In this document: piece after piece, positions 24,065 to 33,146 of the stretch
Position numbering within the stretch: position 1 is the stretch's first letter
Layout of the letters: each line of letters starts with the position of its first letter
From: JAAYAY01 sp964563135
GTDB taxonomy: Bacteria > Planctomycetota > Planctomycetia > Pirellulales > Thermoguttaceae
Length of the DNA: 64,000 nucleotides
Assembly: GCA_964563135.1 (NCBI GenBank)
Contig: CAZLWV010000005.1
Location: 33,358 to 97,357, forward strand
Direction of reading: 5' to 3'
Notes under the pieces: generated by a model
Database searches by the model: none
Told to the model about the DNA's origin: nothing
What the model saw: the letters and a program-made list of their open reading frames with translations, nothing else
Position numbers and translations under genes: made by a program

Positions 24065-25324
24065 TCACAGAACATCTTGACCGGTCGCGAGAACGGTCGC
24101 GACCTCCACCTCCTGCTTGGCGTCCTGGCCCGGTGCATCCGCCGGCTTGGGGTCGCGAACTCCCACCGCCAGCGCGATCACTCCGGCCAGCATCAAGATC
24201 AGTGGAACGACATAGACCTTCTTCCAGTCAAACTTTCCATCCGCAGAACAGCGGTCCATGACGATGCCCGCAAGCTGGGTGCCCAGAAACAGGCCGATGC
24301 CGGTCGTCACCAGGATGATCAAAGACTGGGCTGAAGCTCGGATGGCCGGGTCGGCAACGTCGTTGGTGAACATCTGCCCGGCAATGATAAAGAGAACGTA
24401 GGCCAGGCCGTGCAGCGACTGGCAGAGAATCAGCAGCACGCGGCTCTTCGAGGCTACGTAGACGACGTACATTACCAGCCAGCACGCCGCCCCGATGACG
24501 AGCGTCCATTTCGGCCCGGCCAGATGCTGGTAGAAACGCGTCAAGAGAAAGAAGGTGGCCAGGGCTTGCACAGCCTGGGCGATCGCCATCGAGGCAGGAA
24601 CAGCCTTGTTGGCAATTCCCCGGTCCTGCATGAGTTGGGCCGTTCCGAGGAAGTAGAACTGCATCATTCCCGACACGACGAGAGAAACCAGGATGAAGAC
24701 GAGGAAATTGACTTGGCCGAGCATGGACAAGGCCTTCAGCATGGGCACACCTTCCCCGCCTTGGGGCGGTGTGGCCGGCTGGGCCATACAGACGCCGGCC
24801 ATGACGAACGAAAGGACCGCCGCGAAAACCAGGCAGTCGCTGCCGTCCCCCTCCGCCTTTCGTGTCATTCGCCAGCCGGACAGTATGTACCCGACCAGAG
24901 CCCAGGCGATCGGCGCCCACAGGAAGACCATGGATGCGTCGATCTTTGTGCCTTCCAGATGGGTAAACATCAGGGAGTTCACCAGCGGAATCGTGGCCCC
25001 GTAGAACATGGAGTAGAGCAGCATGACCACGAACAAAGGCCAGAATTTCTGAATTCGAGCCGCCGCAAACAGAAGCACGGCACCCGCCAGGTGCGAGACG
25101 GCGAGAATCCAGCCCGTGTCGACGTACTTGTCGGCCAATTGCCCCGCCACCAGCGGCGAGATCATCGTCGCCAGCGGCAAGGTGGAATAGATCCAGCCTG
25201 TCTGCTTGCCCGTCATCTTGAGCGGCCCCAGGAGCCTCGCAGCCAGCACCGGCATCCAGGCCCCCCAGACCGCGTATTCCATGAACATCAATGCACTGAG
25301 CTTCACATAGAGCAGATCGTCCAC
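24065..25324 (-). CDS. MFS transporter, nucleoside:H+ symporter-like
   Basis: 419 residues with about 12 membrane segments. The N-terminus KLSALMFMEYAVWGAWMPVL and the following GPLKMTGKQTGWIYSTLPLA block are typical of the NHS branch (XapB/NupG-like) of the major facilitator superfamily, widespread in planctomycetes. The most likely start is the GTG at 25324, which begins VDDLLYVKLSALMFMEY and is preceded by GTGAGGT at about 8 bases. The ATG codons further downstream would cut into the first membrane helix. The substrate is unproven and might be a nucleoside or sugar. It diverges from the toxin-antitoxin operon. Confidence 0.82.
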   Translation of the reverse strand: MDDLLYVKLSALMFMEYAVWGAWMPVLAARLLGPLKMTGKQTGWIYSTLPLATMISPLVAGQLADKYVDTGWILAVSHLAGAVLLFAAARIQKFWPLFVVMLLYSMFYGATIPLVNSLMFTHLEGTKIDASMVFLWAPIAWALVGYILSGWRMTRKAEGDGSDCLVFAAVLSFVMAGVCMAQPATPPQGGEGVPMLKALSMLGQVNFLVFILVSLVVSGMMQFYFLGTAQLMQDRGIANKAVPASMAIAQAVQALATFFLLTRFYQHLAGPKWTLVIGAACWLVMYVVYVASKSRVLLILCQSLHGLAYVLFIIAGQMFTNDVADPAIRASAQSLIILVTTGIGLFLGTQLAGIVMDRCSADGKFDWKKVYVVPLILMLAGVIALAVGVRDPKPADAPGQDAKQEVEVATVLATGQDVL

Positions 25325-25621
25325 GATGTCGACCTCACAAGAGCGGGAGAACGTGACCTGAAATCCACATCGCTGAGTATAATGGGGCCAGGGGAAGAAG
25401 CAAGCCGGCGGGACGTCCACCAGCACGGAAGGCGATGGGTTGAGCTGTGGTTCCTCAGAGAAGGCGGACAAGTGGTCCGGATTGCACGAAATGAAGGCCA
25501 TTCTGTCAGCCGGGTTGTTGCGTCCGACGCAGCAGACGTACAGGCCGCAAGTAGATTCCCATATCGTCTCCCGTTCGTTATAATTCTTGATACCCTCTCT
25601 CTGGAATCGGGAAGTGAAGAC

Positions 25622-25855
25622 ATGTCAGTTCAACTACCGCTCGATCAAATGACCCTCGCGGAGAAACTCCAGGTGATGGAGACGCTTTGGGACGATCTTT
25701 CTCGACGTCCCGAAGACTTGCCGTCCCCCGACTGGCACAGAGAGTTGCTTCAAGAACGAAAGCGCTTAGCGGACGAAGGAAGACTGAAGTTCCTCGATTG
25801 GCAGACAGCATTCACCGAACTCAGGAATGAAGTCCGTGGAGATTCGCATTCTTGA
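25622..25855 (+). CDS. Antitoxin, addiction-module component family
   Basis: 77 residues. The N-terminus LPLDQMTLAEKLQVMETLWD and the end of the conserved region (LQERKRLADEGRLKFLDW) match the small acidic proteins annotated as putative addiction module component (TIGR02574). These are antitoxins that neutralise a RelE/ParE partner and often autoregulate. GGAAG lies just before the ATG. It overlaps the toxin start by 29 bases, in the usual antitoxin-then-toxin order. Confidence 0.88.
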   Translation: MSVQLPLDQMTLAEKLQVMETLWDDLSRRPEDLPSPDWHRELLQERKRLADEGRLKFLDWQTAFTELRNEVRGDSHS

Positions 25856-26144
25856 GTCTGCCCAAGACGATCTTCGGGCAGGATACTCGTTTTATGAAGA
25901 TCAGTCTGTCGGTCTTGGTGACTACTTCCTGGACTGCCTTCAAGCGGATGTGAGGTCCTTGCAGATCTATGCTGGGGTTCACGCGAGGGCAGACGGCTTC
26001 TTCCGTATGCTCGCCAAACGTTTTCCGTTCGCGATCTACTACTTGATCGAAAACGATCGAATTGACGTATACGCCATCTTGGACTGCCGACGTGACCCGA
26101 CCTGGGCCAAGTCACGGTTGCGGGGAATCCGAACGAAACCTTGA
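25827..26144 (+). CDS. RelE/ParE-family toxin
   Basis: 105 residues. The N-terminal pattern MKSVEIRILESAQDDLRAGY, the RMLAKRFPFAIYYLIENDRI strand pair and the C-terminal IDVYAILDCRRDPTWAKSRL are characteristic of ParE/RelE-type toxins. RelE toxins cleave mRNA at the ribosome and ParE poisons gyrase, and the sequence alone does not separate them. It overlaps the antitoxin gene in a different frame, so translation is probably coupled. Confidence 0.88.
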   Translation: MKSVEIRILESAQDDLRAGYSFYEDQSVGLGDYFLDCLQADVRSLQIYAGVHARADGFFRMLAKRFPFAIYYLIENDRIDVYAILDCRRDPTWAKSRLRGIRTKP

Positions 26145-26166
26145 ACGGAATCCGGTGCATGCGTGC

Positions 26167-27294
26167 TCAAATCCCGTCCAGCCACCCGTCCTTCAGCCTC
26201 GCCCCGCATACCTGCGGATGGCCATTTCGACGGGCGGCGAAGATCAGCCACCGGTTGTCGGCCGTCAGGTAGGGGTGGGCGTGGCTCCACTGCTTGCCGT
26301 CATATTCCGTACGGCTGAAGCACGCCCGGGCGCAGCGGCCGCTGGCAAAGCTGCCGATGTAGATGGGAATGCCTTCTTCCCCCGTGTCGCCGATCCAGTA
26401 CTTCCCGTCCCGCGATACGCTCACGTGACCGAAACGTTTGCCTTCATGAACCAGCGCGGGCTTCTCGTCACCGATCTGCGCCGTCCAGATATTTCCCTTG
26501 CTCGCAGAGTCCGCAGCGGTGGAGAAGAAGATGGCGCCGGTGGTGCCGATCCAGGCTTCGTGCCCTGTGGGGCGCAGCGTGTAGGGCTGATCGGCGGGGA
26601 AACGTTTTTCCGTGCCGCCGATTTCCAGCTCGCCGAGGAGCACCACCTTCACGTCGGGCATCTGGTTGAGTTGAATCAGCACCCGGTTTCGCCCGTCCCG
26701 TGAGAACTGCTCGTGCTTGGCGTGATAGCCCGGTTTGTCGAGCAGGATGCTCCACTGGTTGGTCTTGAGGTCGAGCAGATGCACGTTCGAAGGGCCGTCT
26801 CCGGGCGGACGGACGCTCACGGCAAAATAGTGGTGGTCGGGAGAGACCGTGCCGTAGCTGTAACTGCCGCGTTCCGGGGGCAACTCCGCCACATTCTCCA
26901 CTGCCAGGGTTAGATAATTGCAGCGGCGAAGCGTGAGCACCCCATCGACCGCCTGGGCATAATAGAGCCACTCGCCCCAGGCGTGGAAGGCGGGGAAGGG
27001 TGGCTTGCCGGAGAGGATTTCGTGGTTGGAGCCGTCCTCCAGGTCAAAAACGTTGATGCCCCCCGGCTTGTCGGAAAGCGGATAGTAGCGGATGGCGATC
27101 CGGCGCCCGGTCGCGTCGCCGTAAGGCTGTTCTCCGTAGATGTTGTCCGACGGCCGCCCATCGGCTCCCAGCACGTAGACTTCGGCGCCGCTTTCGGGAT
27201 CGACCTCAACAGGCCGGCCGAGCCCGTCGGCCCAGGCGAGCGAGGCACATACCGTTCCAGTCACGAGCAGGATCGAAAGGATTCGATAACGCAT
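26167..27294 (-). CDS. Exported beta-propeller protein (oligogalacturonate-lyase / TolB-like)
   Basis: 375 residues. A signal peptide (about 5-22, ILSILLVTGTVCASLAWA) is followed by repeated WD40/PD40-like blades, for example YYPLSDKPGGINVFDLEDG, YGTVSPDHHYFAVSVRPPG, QFSRDGRNRVLIQLNQMPD, HVSVSRDGKYWIGDTG and HAHPYLTADNRWLIFAARR. The His-rich DxHxH-like positions resemble those of secreted oligogalacturonide lyases, but the catalytic set could not be confirmed. It may be a binding protein. It starts a minus-strand group of five genes without clear operon spacing. Confidence 0.7.
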   Translation of the reverse strand: MRYRILSILLVTGTVCASLAWADGLGRPVEVDPESGAEVYVLGADGRPSDNIYGEQPYGDATGRRIAIRYYPLSDKPGGINVFDLEDGSNHEILSGKPPFPAFHAWGEWLYYAQAVDGVLTLRRCNYLTLAVENVAELPPERGSYSYGTVSPDHHYFAVSVRPPGDGPSNVHLLDLKTNQWSILLDKPGYHAKHEQFSRDGRNRVLIQLNQMPDVKVVLLGELEIGGTEKRFPADQPYTLRPTGHEAWIGTTGAIFFSTAADSASKGNIWTAQIGDEKPALVHEGKRFGHVSVSRDGKYWIGDTGEEGIPIYIGSFASGRCARACFSRTEYDGKQWSHAHPYLTADNRWLIFAARRNGHPQVCGARLKDGWLDGI

Positions 27295-27356
27295 GGGAAC
27301 CTCCGCATTTGTGTGGCAGGCAGAACGCGTCTGGCTTAGCGGACCATGACCCTATT

Positions 27357-27794
27357 CTATGTTCTGCGATTCCTGGAACCTGATCGCTCAGGCAAAACCA
27401 ATGCCGACAGCCGTTCACCGAGCCATGCGAGAAGAGCGATAGCGATAGGATAAAGCATCCAACCTCCTGGACGATCAAGAACCGTCATCGGCACAAACGG
27501 CAGGACCAAGAGCGCGGGCGTCAATACCGCGACAACACGCCATTTGAGCGCCAGCGCACCACGCCAGTGCGCAAACAAAGCAAAGGGAATCGTGCCGATT
27601 GTGAACCAGACAATGTAGAGGTCTGGATAGTCGAATGGGGTCAGGTGCCGGAGAAGCCCGGCGAGAACGCAGGCGAGCAGGAGCAACGCGATCCCACACA
27701 CCGTGTCGCAGGCCACAATCAGGATCGCCCACGTCAGAGTGGTCGCCCTGCGGTGAGACGTCGCCTTTGGTGGTACCGCTAAGTCGTCCGGCAT
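27357..27794 (-). CDS. Small integral membrane protein, unknown function
   Basis: 145 residues with about four membrane segments (near 21-46, 58-80, 88-106 and 112-130) and short hydrophilic ends. No motif is recognised. The start at 27794 is the first ATG of the frame and no Shine-Dalgarno is obvious. It lies between two exported proteins, with about 60 bases on either side. Confidence 0.55.
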   Translation of the reverse strand: MPDDLAVPPKATSHRRATTLTWAILIVACDTVCGIALLLLACVLAGLLRHLTPFDYPDLYIVWFTIGTIPFALFAHWRGALALKWRVVAVLTPALLVLPFVPMTVLDRPGGWMLYPIAIALLAWLGERLSALVLPERSGSRNRRT

Positions 27795-27862
27795 CTGCCT
27801 CTCCCGCGAAAATGGGTTTCACTTGAAGGAAAGCGGCGACGAGTCGCCATACTCCCCAGGAG

Positions 27863-29155
27863 TCACTCGATCTTGGGCAGTTCGAATCCTTTGCGGTGCT
27901 CGCGGCCAATGTACCGGTTGGCTTCTGCGTCGTCGAAGGTCTCGGTGGACGGATCGAAATGGAGTTTCTTACCCACCCGCCAGGAAATGTTCCCTGCGTG
28001 GCACATGGCCGAGCTAACATGGCCCGACTGGATCTCCTGATTCAAAGACTTGCGGTCGCGGCTGCGGACGGCGTCGAGGAAGTTGCGGATGTGGGCCTGC
28101 TGGGTCTCGGGGGCGCTACCCGTGACCTCTTTGACCAGTTTCCCGCCCGCGTCGAAGGCCTTCCAGCCGTTGTTCGTCACCAGCATCCAGCCGTTCTCGC
28201 CGTAGATGGCGGCCCCCTCCGTAATCTCCAGTAGCCTGGGACGGGACCACAGCCGCATCTCGTACTGGACGATTTTCCCGGGGTATTCGTAGTTGACGAT
28301 CAGTGTGTCGGGCCACTCCTGATCGTCCTCGAAGAACAGCTTGCCCCCGGCCGAGCAGATCGTCTCCGGCATGGTTTCCAGCCCCATGACGTAGCGGCAG
28401 TAGTCGATGCGGTGCACTCCGTCGTTTCCCAGGTCGCCCGTGCCGTAGTCGAACAGCCATCGCCATGCCCCACCCACGATCGCGCTGTTGTAGGGGCGCT
28501 CGGGCGCCGGCCCCTGCCAGAGATCGTAGTCCAGTTCCGCCGGCGGAGTGCCGTCGGCCGGCAGATGGACTTCGCCGTTGCGGTTTGTTTCCCATGCCTT
28601 GCCAAAGATCACCCGTCCCATCTCTCCGCACTCCACATAGTCGCGGGCCTCGCGGAGAAACGGGGCGCTGCGGATCTGGGTGCCTACCTGCACGATCCGG
28701 CCGTGCTTGTGGGCGGCGGCCACGGCCGTCTTCCCCTCCAGAATGTTATGGCTGGCGGGTTTCTCCACGTAGACGTCCTTGCCGGCCAGACAGCCGTGGA
28801 TTGTGGCCAGCGCGTGCCAGTGGTCCGGCGTGGCCACCATGAAGACGGCGACCGAGGGGTCGTCGAGCAGAGCGCGGTAATCGCCCACCAGCTTGGGCGC
28901 CAAGCCCGTCTTCTGCTTCATCTCCTCGCCCCGCTGGCGGAGCGTCGTTTCGTTGACGTCGCAGATGTGGGTGACGGCGCAGTCCGGTTCGGCGGCAAAG
29001 CTCTGCATGACCGAGTTGCCCCGCCCGCGAACTCCGATGCAGGCCACCCGGATCTTGTCGCCCACGGCCGACGCCTTGACGCTCTGTCGAAGCGTCAGCC
29101 CGAGGCTGAGAGCGGCCGACCGCTGAAGAAAACCGCGACGACTGCTGCGAGACAT
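27863..29155 (-). CDS. Exported Gfo/Idh/MocA-family oxidoreductase
   Basis: 430 residues. The twin-arginine leader (SRSSRRGFLQRSAALSLGLT) is followed by the NAD(P)-binding motif IRVACIGVRGRGNSVM, the ATPDHWHALATIHGCLAGKD block and the family EKP motif as VYVEKPASHN. The C-terminal beta-sheet domain includes DYGTGDLGNDGVHRIDYCRY, where the Gly-Asp-x-x-x-His pattern holds the substrate-site residues. AGGAGGT lies 7 bases before the ATG at 29155. Planctomycetes export many such dehydrogenases, and their substrates are mostly unknown sugars. It follows two membrane-protein genes on the same strand, but with 78 bases between. Confidence 0.88.
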   Translation of the reverse strand: MSRSSRRGFLQRSAALSLGLTLRQSVKASAVGDKIRVACIGVRGRGNSVMQSFAAEPDCAVTHICDVNETTLRQRGEEMKQKTGLAPKLVGDYRALLDDPSVAVFMVATPDHWHALATIHGCLAGKDVYVEKPASHNILEGKTAVAAAHKHGRIVQVGTQIRSAPFLREARDYVECGEMGRVIFGKAWETNRNGEVHLPADGTPPAELDYDLWQGPAPERPYNSAIVGGAWRWLFDYGTGDLGNDGVHRIDYCRYVMGLETMPETICSAGGKLFFEDDQEWPDTLIVNYEYPGKIVQYEMRLWSRPRLLEITEGAAIYGENGWMLVTNNGWKAFDAGGKLVKEVTGSAPETQQAHIRNFLDAVRSRDRKSLNQEIQSGHVSSAMCHAGNISWRVGKKLHFDPSTETFDDAEANRYIGREHRKGFELPKIE

Positions 29156-29233
29156 GGGAGAACCTCCTGGGGAATGGGTGGGATCTCGGGGCCGCACGTT
29201 CTGCCCATGAGCATAGCGTCTGCGCCGCACAGG

Positions 29234-30034
29234 TCAATTTCCCGGCCCCAGGAACGATCGGTGCTGCAAGATGACCGTATAGACAATGTATGCCGCCAGG
29301 GATGTTGCCGCCTGCCAGAATTCCAGGAGAATGCCCACCCAATGGCTCCAAGGATAACGCCGGGCCTGGCGGAAATCGATCAAGGCAGCAACGGCGATGG
29401 CGGAACACAACACCGAGGTCTTCACCACGGTGGGCATTACCATCCAACGTTCCATCGCTGCAAAGGAAGAAATCCGGACCACGACGATGAGGAGCACCGT
29501 GGCGGCAATCGTGGTGGCCGGGATAAGCACGATAACGACCTTCCAGCGTCTCCCTTCACAGCGCCAAATCGCAATAAGGTAGGCGATCGCGAGAACGCCC
29601 AGGTATCCCAGCGAGACGGCAGTCAGAAGGCGGGAACGCACAACGAGCGGCCTGGTGGCGGCCATCAGGTAAAACAGGCTCGCGACAAACGTCAAAGCGA
29701 CGTGAATGCCCGCGAGGCTCCAGAGCCACTCGCCGCCGAATCGCGGGTAGGCAGCGCGACGACGCCGGCGAGCCAGAAGGAGAAGGAGTCCCGCCAGGGC
29801 GGTCCCGGACGTGAGGGCCTCGTTGGCCGCAGATAATACAGGCGGATTGGGAACAATCGCGTTTCCGGTTTGCTGGACGGATTGAGACGCGGAACAGTAG
29901 ACCGCGACACACAGCCCCCAGACCATGAGGTGGCGGATTGAAAGCCGCGTCTGGCCGGGAGATGTGGCAATTGAGTCGTCGCTCGCTGGTCCTGGGCAAG
30001 ATTCAGGCGGTTCGTCGTTTCCAGTCGACTTCAT
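29234..30034 (-). CDS. Multi-pass membrane protein, paralogue of its upstream neighbour
   Basis: 266 residues. The N-terminal 30 residues are hydrophilic and Pro/Ser-rich, followed by SIRHLMVWGLCVAVYCSASQ and about six further hydrophobic segments, with a conserved tail RYPWSHWVGILLEFW. The upstream gene has SILHLMIWAACVAVF and RYPWPHWAGIIIGF at the same positions, so the two are tandem paralogues. The ATG at 30034 overlaps the previous stop (ATGA, 30031-30034), showing coupled translation. No function can be assigned. Confidence 0.7.
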   Translation of the reverse strand: MKSTGNDEPPESCPGPASDDSIATSPGQTRLSIRHLMVWGLCVAVYCSASQSVQQTGNAIVPNPPVLSAANEALTSGTALAGLLLLLARRRRRAAYPRFGGEWLWSLAGIHVALTFVASLFYLMAATRPLVVRSRLLTAVSLGYLGVLAIAYLIAIWRCEGRRWKVVIVLIPATTIAATVLLIVVVRISSFAAMERWMVMPTVVKTSVLCSAIAVAALIDFRQARRYPWSHWVGILLEFWQAATSLAAYIVYTVILQHRSFLGPGN

Positions 30035-30831
30035 GGCGTCCCTCGAACAACGGCTTCCATCCATTGATATGCGTACGAGAGCATCGCGACTCCGTTGATG
30101 GCGAAACCGATGATGATGCCTGCCCAGTGAGGCCAGGGATACCGAACACGTGGATTCCGAAGGTCGAGCCAGACCATCAAGAGCAGTACGGCCGTGAAAA
30201 CGATGATGTGGCCGAGGTACTCCACCAACATCGCCTTGGTACCCCCAGTGTACGACAGACTTGTTTGAAGAATGTACGAAACGAATCCGGCAACCATCAC
30301 CAGCAGGAAGTACACCCGCCAGTGGCCGCGGCTCGCATAGCTCGCCAGGAGATAGGCCGGTAACCAGACAAATAGGCCCGCAAGGACTCGCATCGCACTG
30401 TATGCGAAGTAGCTGCCTTCGAACATGGCAAACAACATCTGGTACAAAAGCATTTGGACAACGCCCATTGCGCCCAGGATCCAAAGGATCTCGCCTCCGG
30501 ACCGAGGGAACGTCTGATGGCCAGCCCAGCGGGTAACCATCAAGGGAAACACCGCCAGATAGGCTCCACCAACCAATCCCCAAAGCCCGAAAATTACGAT
30601 CCTGACACCGTCGACCGCAGCTTCCTCTCGGCCGAGCGTGAGCGTGTGATAGGCCGACATGAAAACGGCCACACAAGCCGCCCAGATCATCAGGTGGAGA
30701 ATCGAGGGTTTGGGATCCAGGGCAAACGGCGATCCAGGCGGACCATCAGCCGCAAAGGGGCATCCAGGCGGCGCCTCAGCCAGAATGTCCCGCGGTCCGT
30801 CAGGCATAGGTCCAGCCACGTGGTTACTCAT
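30031..30831 (-). CDS. Multi-pass membrane protein, first of a tandem paralogous pair
   Basis: 266 residues. A Pro/Ala/Asp/Gly-rich hydrophilic N-terminus (about 1-42) precedes LHLMIWAACVAVFMS and about six more membrane segments, ending RYPWPHWAGIIIGFAINGVA. It resembles its downstream neighbour in overall layout and in the conserved start and end blocks. SILHLMIW-type openings are seen in planctomycete proteins of unknown function. The pair probably arose by gene duplication. Confidence 0.7.
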   Translation of the reverse strand: MSNHVAGPMPDGPRDILAEAPPGCPFAADGPPGSPFALDPKPSILHLMIWAACVAVFMSAYHTLTLGREEAAVDGVRIVIFGLWGLVGGAYLAVFPLMVTRWAGHQTFPRSGGEILWILGAMGVVQMLLYQMLFAMFEGSYFAYSAMRVLAGLFVWLPAYLLASYASRGHWRVYFLLVMVAGFVSYILQTSLSYTGGTKAMLVEYLGHIIVFTAVLLLMVWLDLRNPRVRYPWPHWAGIIIGFAINGVAMLSYAYQWMEAVVRGTP

Positions 30832-31063
30832 GCGACCGTTTGGCCTCCCTCACCGCCTCACTCCGTCCCCCACGACAATCGAAATGGTTTGCCGCTCCTG
30901 CAAGGCCGCGCCCAGAAACAAGTTGGTCAATTGGGTGGCGCGGCCTGAGGAACCAACGGCGGCGTGGTACCCCCATAAACACGCCCTTCGCCACGCTCAG
31001 CGACGTGTCAATCCGGTGGCAATTTGTTCCAGTTATTCACGAGCGCGCCCTGACCGTTCTTGA

Positions 31064-31894
31064 CTAACCCCTCGTCATCCCCGCAAATCTCTCCGTCTGC
31101 TCCCGGATCGCCCGTTCGGTCGGCAGCCGCTCCATCGAGCTGGCGCCGTAGAACCCGTCGATCCCCCGGCAGTTCTTCAGAACGAACTGGGCGTCGTCCG
31201 GTTCCGCAATCGGCCCCCCGTGGCACAGCATGATCACCTCCGGGCGAACACGACGGGCGGCCGCGGCCAGTTCATCAATCACCGGGATGCACGCCTCGAG
31301 CGCCCTGGCCGTGCGGGCCCCGATCGAACCCTTCGTCGTCAGACCCATGTGGGCGACCAGAATGTCCGCTCCCGCTTCGGCCATCTGCGCTGCCTCGACG
31401 GGCGTGAACACGTAGGGTGTCGTCAGCAGGTCCATCTCGTGCGCCAGCCGGATCATCTCCACCTCGCGATCGTAGCCCATATTCGTCTCTTCCAGGTTGG
31501 CGCGAAAGTCGCCGTCGATGAGTCCCACGGTCGGAAAGTTCTGCACCCCCGCAAAACCCGCCTCCTGGACCTGGCGGAGAAATCGGCCCATCTGCCGCAT
31601 CGGATCGGTGCCGCAAACACCCGCCAGAACAGGTGTTCTCTTCACCACCGGCAGAACCTCGCAGGCCATCTCCATCACGATCGCGTTGGCGTCGCCGTAC
31701 GGCATCAGCCCCGCCAGTGATCCGTGCCCCGCCATCCGAAACCGCCCCGAGTTGTAGATCACGATCAGGTCGATCCCCCCCGCCTCCTCGAACTTGGCGG
31801 AGATCCCCGCCCCGGCCCCCCCGCCAATGATTGGTTTGCCCGTGGCTATCTTGTCGCGGAAACGCTGAACAATGGAAGTGCGGGATTCGGGCAT
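31064..31894 (-). CDS. PEP-hydrolase-family TIM-barrel protein
   Basis: 276 residues, near full family length. Conserved blocks are GKPIIGGGAGAGISAKFEEA, GIDLIVIYNSGRFRMAGHGS then LAGLMPYGDANAIV, PVLAGVCGTDPMRQM, GFAGVQNFPTVGLIDG and ADILVAHMGLTTKGSIGA, with PEVIMLCHGGPIAEP and GFYGASSMERLPTE near the C-terminus. The family is called phosphoenolpyruvate hydrolase-like and is usually encoded with, or fused to, a Tm-1-like UPF0261 protein. No such partner is in this window. The reaction is unverified. Confidence 0.85.
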   Translation of the reverse strand: MPESRTSIVQRFRDKIATGKPIIGGGAGAGISAKFEEAGGIDLIVIYNSGRFRMAGHGSLAGLMPYGDANAIVMEMACEVLPVVKRTPVLAGVCGTDPMRQMGRFLRQVQEAGFAGVQNFPTVGLIDGDFRANLEETNMGYDREVEMIRLAHEMDLLTTPYVFTPVEAAQMAEAGADILVAHMGLTTKGSIGARTARALEACIPVIDELAAAARRVRPEVIMLCHGGPIAEPDDAQFVLKNCRGIDGFYGASSMERLPTERAIREQTERFAGMTRG

Positions 31895-32009
31895 GGGGGC
31901 GGCCTCGATTCTGCCGGACTGGAACGGACTCTGATCGAGAGTCTAGCGTCAAGGAAGGTCCAAGCCAAGACGCCAACACACAAAGGCGGCACGACAGGGG
32001 CGGGGCTCG

Positions 32010-33146
32010 CTAGATCCTCGCCACCGTCGTTCCCGTCAACCGCCGGATCAACCGCCGCATTTCCAGCACACTCAAAGTCGCCAGGATCCGCGCCACCGGA
32101 AGGCCCGTCTTTACCACGAGCTGATCCACTGAAGTGGGGTCCGTGTCCACGGCGCCGAGAACCTTCTGCTCGAACTCGTTGAGTTGCAGTTCAGCCGGAT
32201 GGCGGACTTCCGTTCCGTCAGGCCGCGGAGCCGGATGGGCGAGCGGCCCAAGATGCTCGAGAATGTCGTCGACCGATTCGACCAGGGCCGCTCCGTCGCG
32301 GAGCAGCCGATGGCAACCCTGTGCGGTCCGGTCGTCAACACGGCCGGGCACGGCGAAGACCTCGCGATTCTGCTCGGTCGCCAGACGGGCGGTAATCAGG
32401 GCCCCGCTGCGAATCCCCGCCTCCACGATCACGACCCCCAGCGCGAGGCCGCTGATGATGCGATTTCGCTGCGGAAAGCAGCCGGTGCGCGGCGCGGCCT
32501 CCGGCGGTGCTTCGCTGATCAGGGCTCCCCGATCCAGAATCTCACCCGCCAGTACGTCGTGTTCAGGGGGATAGATGTTGAGAACCCCGCTTCCCAGCAC
32601 CGCCAGGGTCCGGCCGCCGCCGGCCAGGGCTCCCCGATGAGCGGCCGCGTCGATGCCGCGGGCCAGGCCGCTGACGACCGTCATCCCGGCCCGGGCCAGC
32701 CCCATCGCCAGCCTCTCGGCCTGGCGAAGTCCATAGTGGGTCGCGTGGCGCGTTCCCACAATCGCCACCGCCAGGCGGTCATCGGGCCTCAGGTTGCCCC
32801 GTACGAAAAGCACGCCTGGCGGGTCGTCGATCTCCTTGAGCGTGGCGGGGTACGAGTCTTCGTCGTCGACGACAATCTGGACCTGCTTCTCTCGGCACAA
32901 ACGGATCTGGGCGTCGACATCGATCTCCCGCTGCGCAAAGGTGATCGCCCTGGCCAACTTGGGCCCCACACCGGGCACCTCGCGGAGACGATCCATCGGG
33001 GCGGCGAAGACCTCTTCGGCGTTTCCGAAGCGGTCGAGCAGGGCCTGCCGGATCCGCGGCCCCACGCCTGATACCATGGCCAGCCGCAGGTTGTTTCGGA
33101 GCCGCCCCTCGTCGGCCGGCGGCGACGGCTGCGGTTGGTTGGTCAT
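32010..33146 (-). CDS. dprA: DNA-processing protein DprA
   Basis: 378 residues, usual length. The N-terminal helix-hairpin-helix part is LRLAMVSGVGPRIRQALLDR and REVPGVGPKLARAITFAQ. The Rossmann-like DprA core is VAIVGTRHATHYGLRQAERL, VVSGLARGIDAAAHRGAL, TLAVLGSGVLNIYPPEHD, ISEAPPEAAPRTGCFPQRNR and VIVEAGIRSGALITARLATE. A winged-helix C-terminus (about 310-378) follows. DprA loads RecA on incoming single-stranded DNA during natural transformation. No other competence gene is nearby. The start overlaps the end of an upstream open frame (ATGA at 33143-33146), which is not convincingly coding. Confidence 0.95.
   Translation of the reverse strand: MTNQPQPSPPADEGRLRNNLRLAMVSGVGPRIRQALLDRFGNAEEVFAAPMDRLREVPGVGPKLARAITFAQREIDVDAQIRLCREKQVQIVVDDEDSYPATLKEIDDPPGVLFVRGNLRPDDRLAVAIVGTRHATHYGLRQAERLAMGLARAGMTVVSGLARGIDAAAHRGALAGGGRTLAVLGSGVLNIYPPEHDVLAGEILDRGALISEAPPEAAPRTGCFPQRNRIISGLALGVVIVEAGIRSGALITARLATEQNREVFAVPGRVDDRTAQGCHRLLRDGAALVESVDDILEHLGPLAHPAPRPDGTEVRHPAELQLNEFEQKVLGAVDTDPTSVDQLVVKTGLPVARILATLSVLEMRRLIRRLTGTTVARI

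Noticed and set aside
30882..31063. Short plus-strand frame starting MVCRSCKAAPRNK
   Set aside because: A CxxC pair alone is not enough. The frame lacks a ribosome site and its composition is not that of neighbouring genes.
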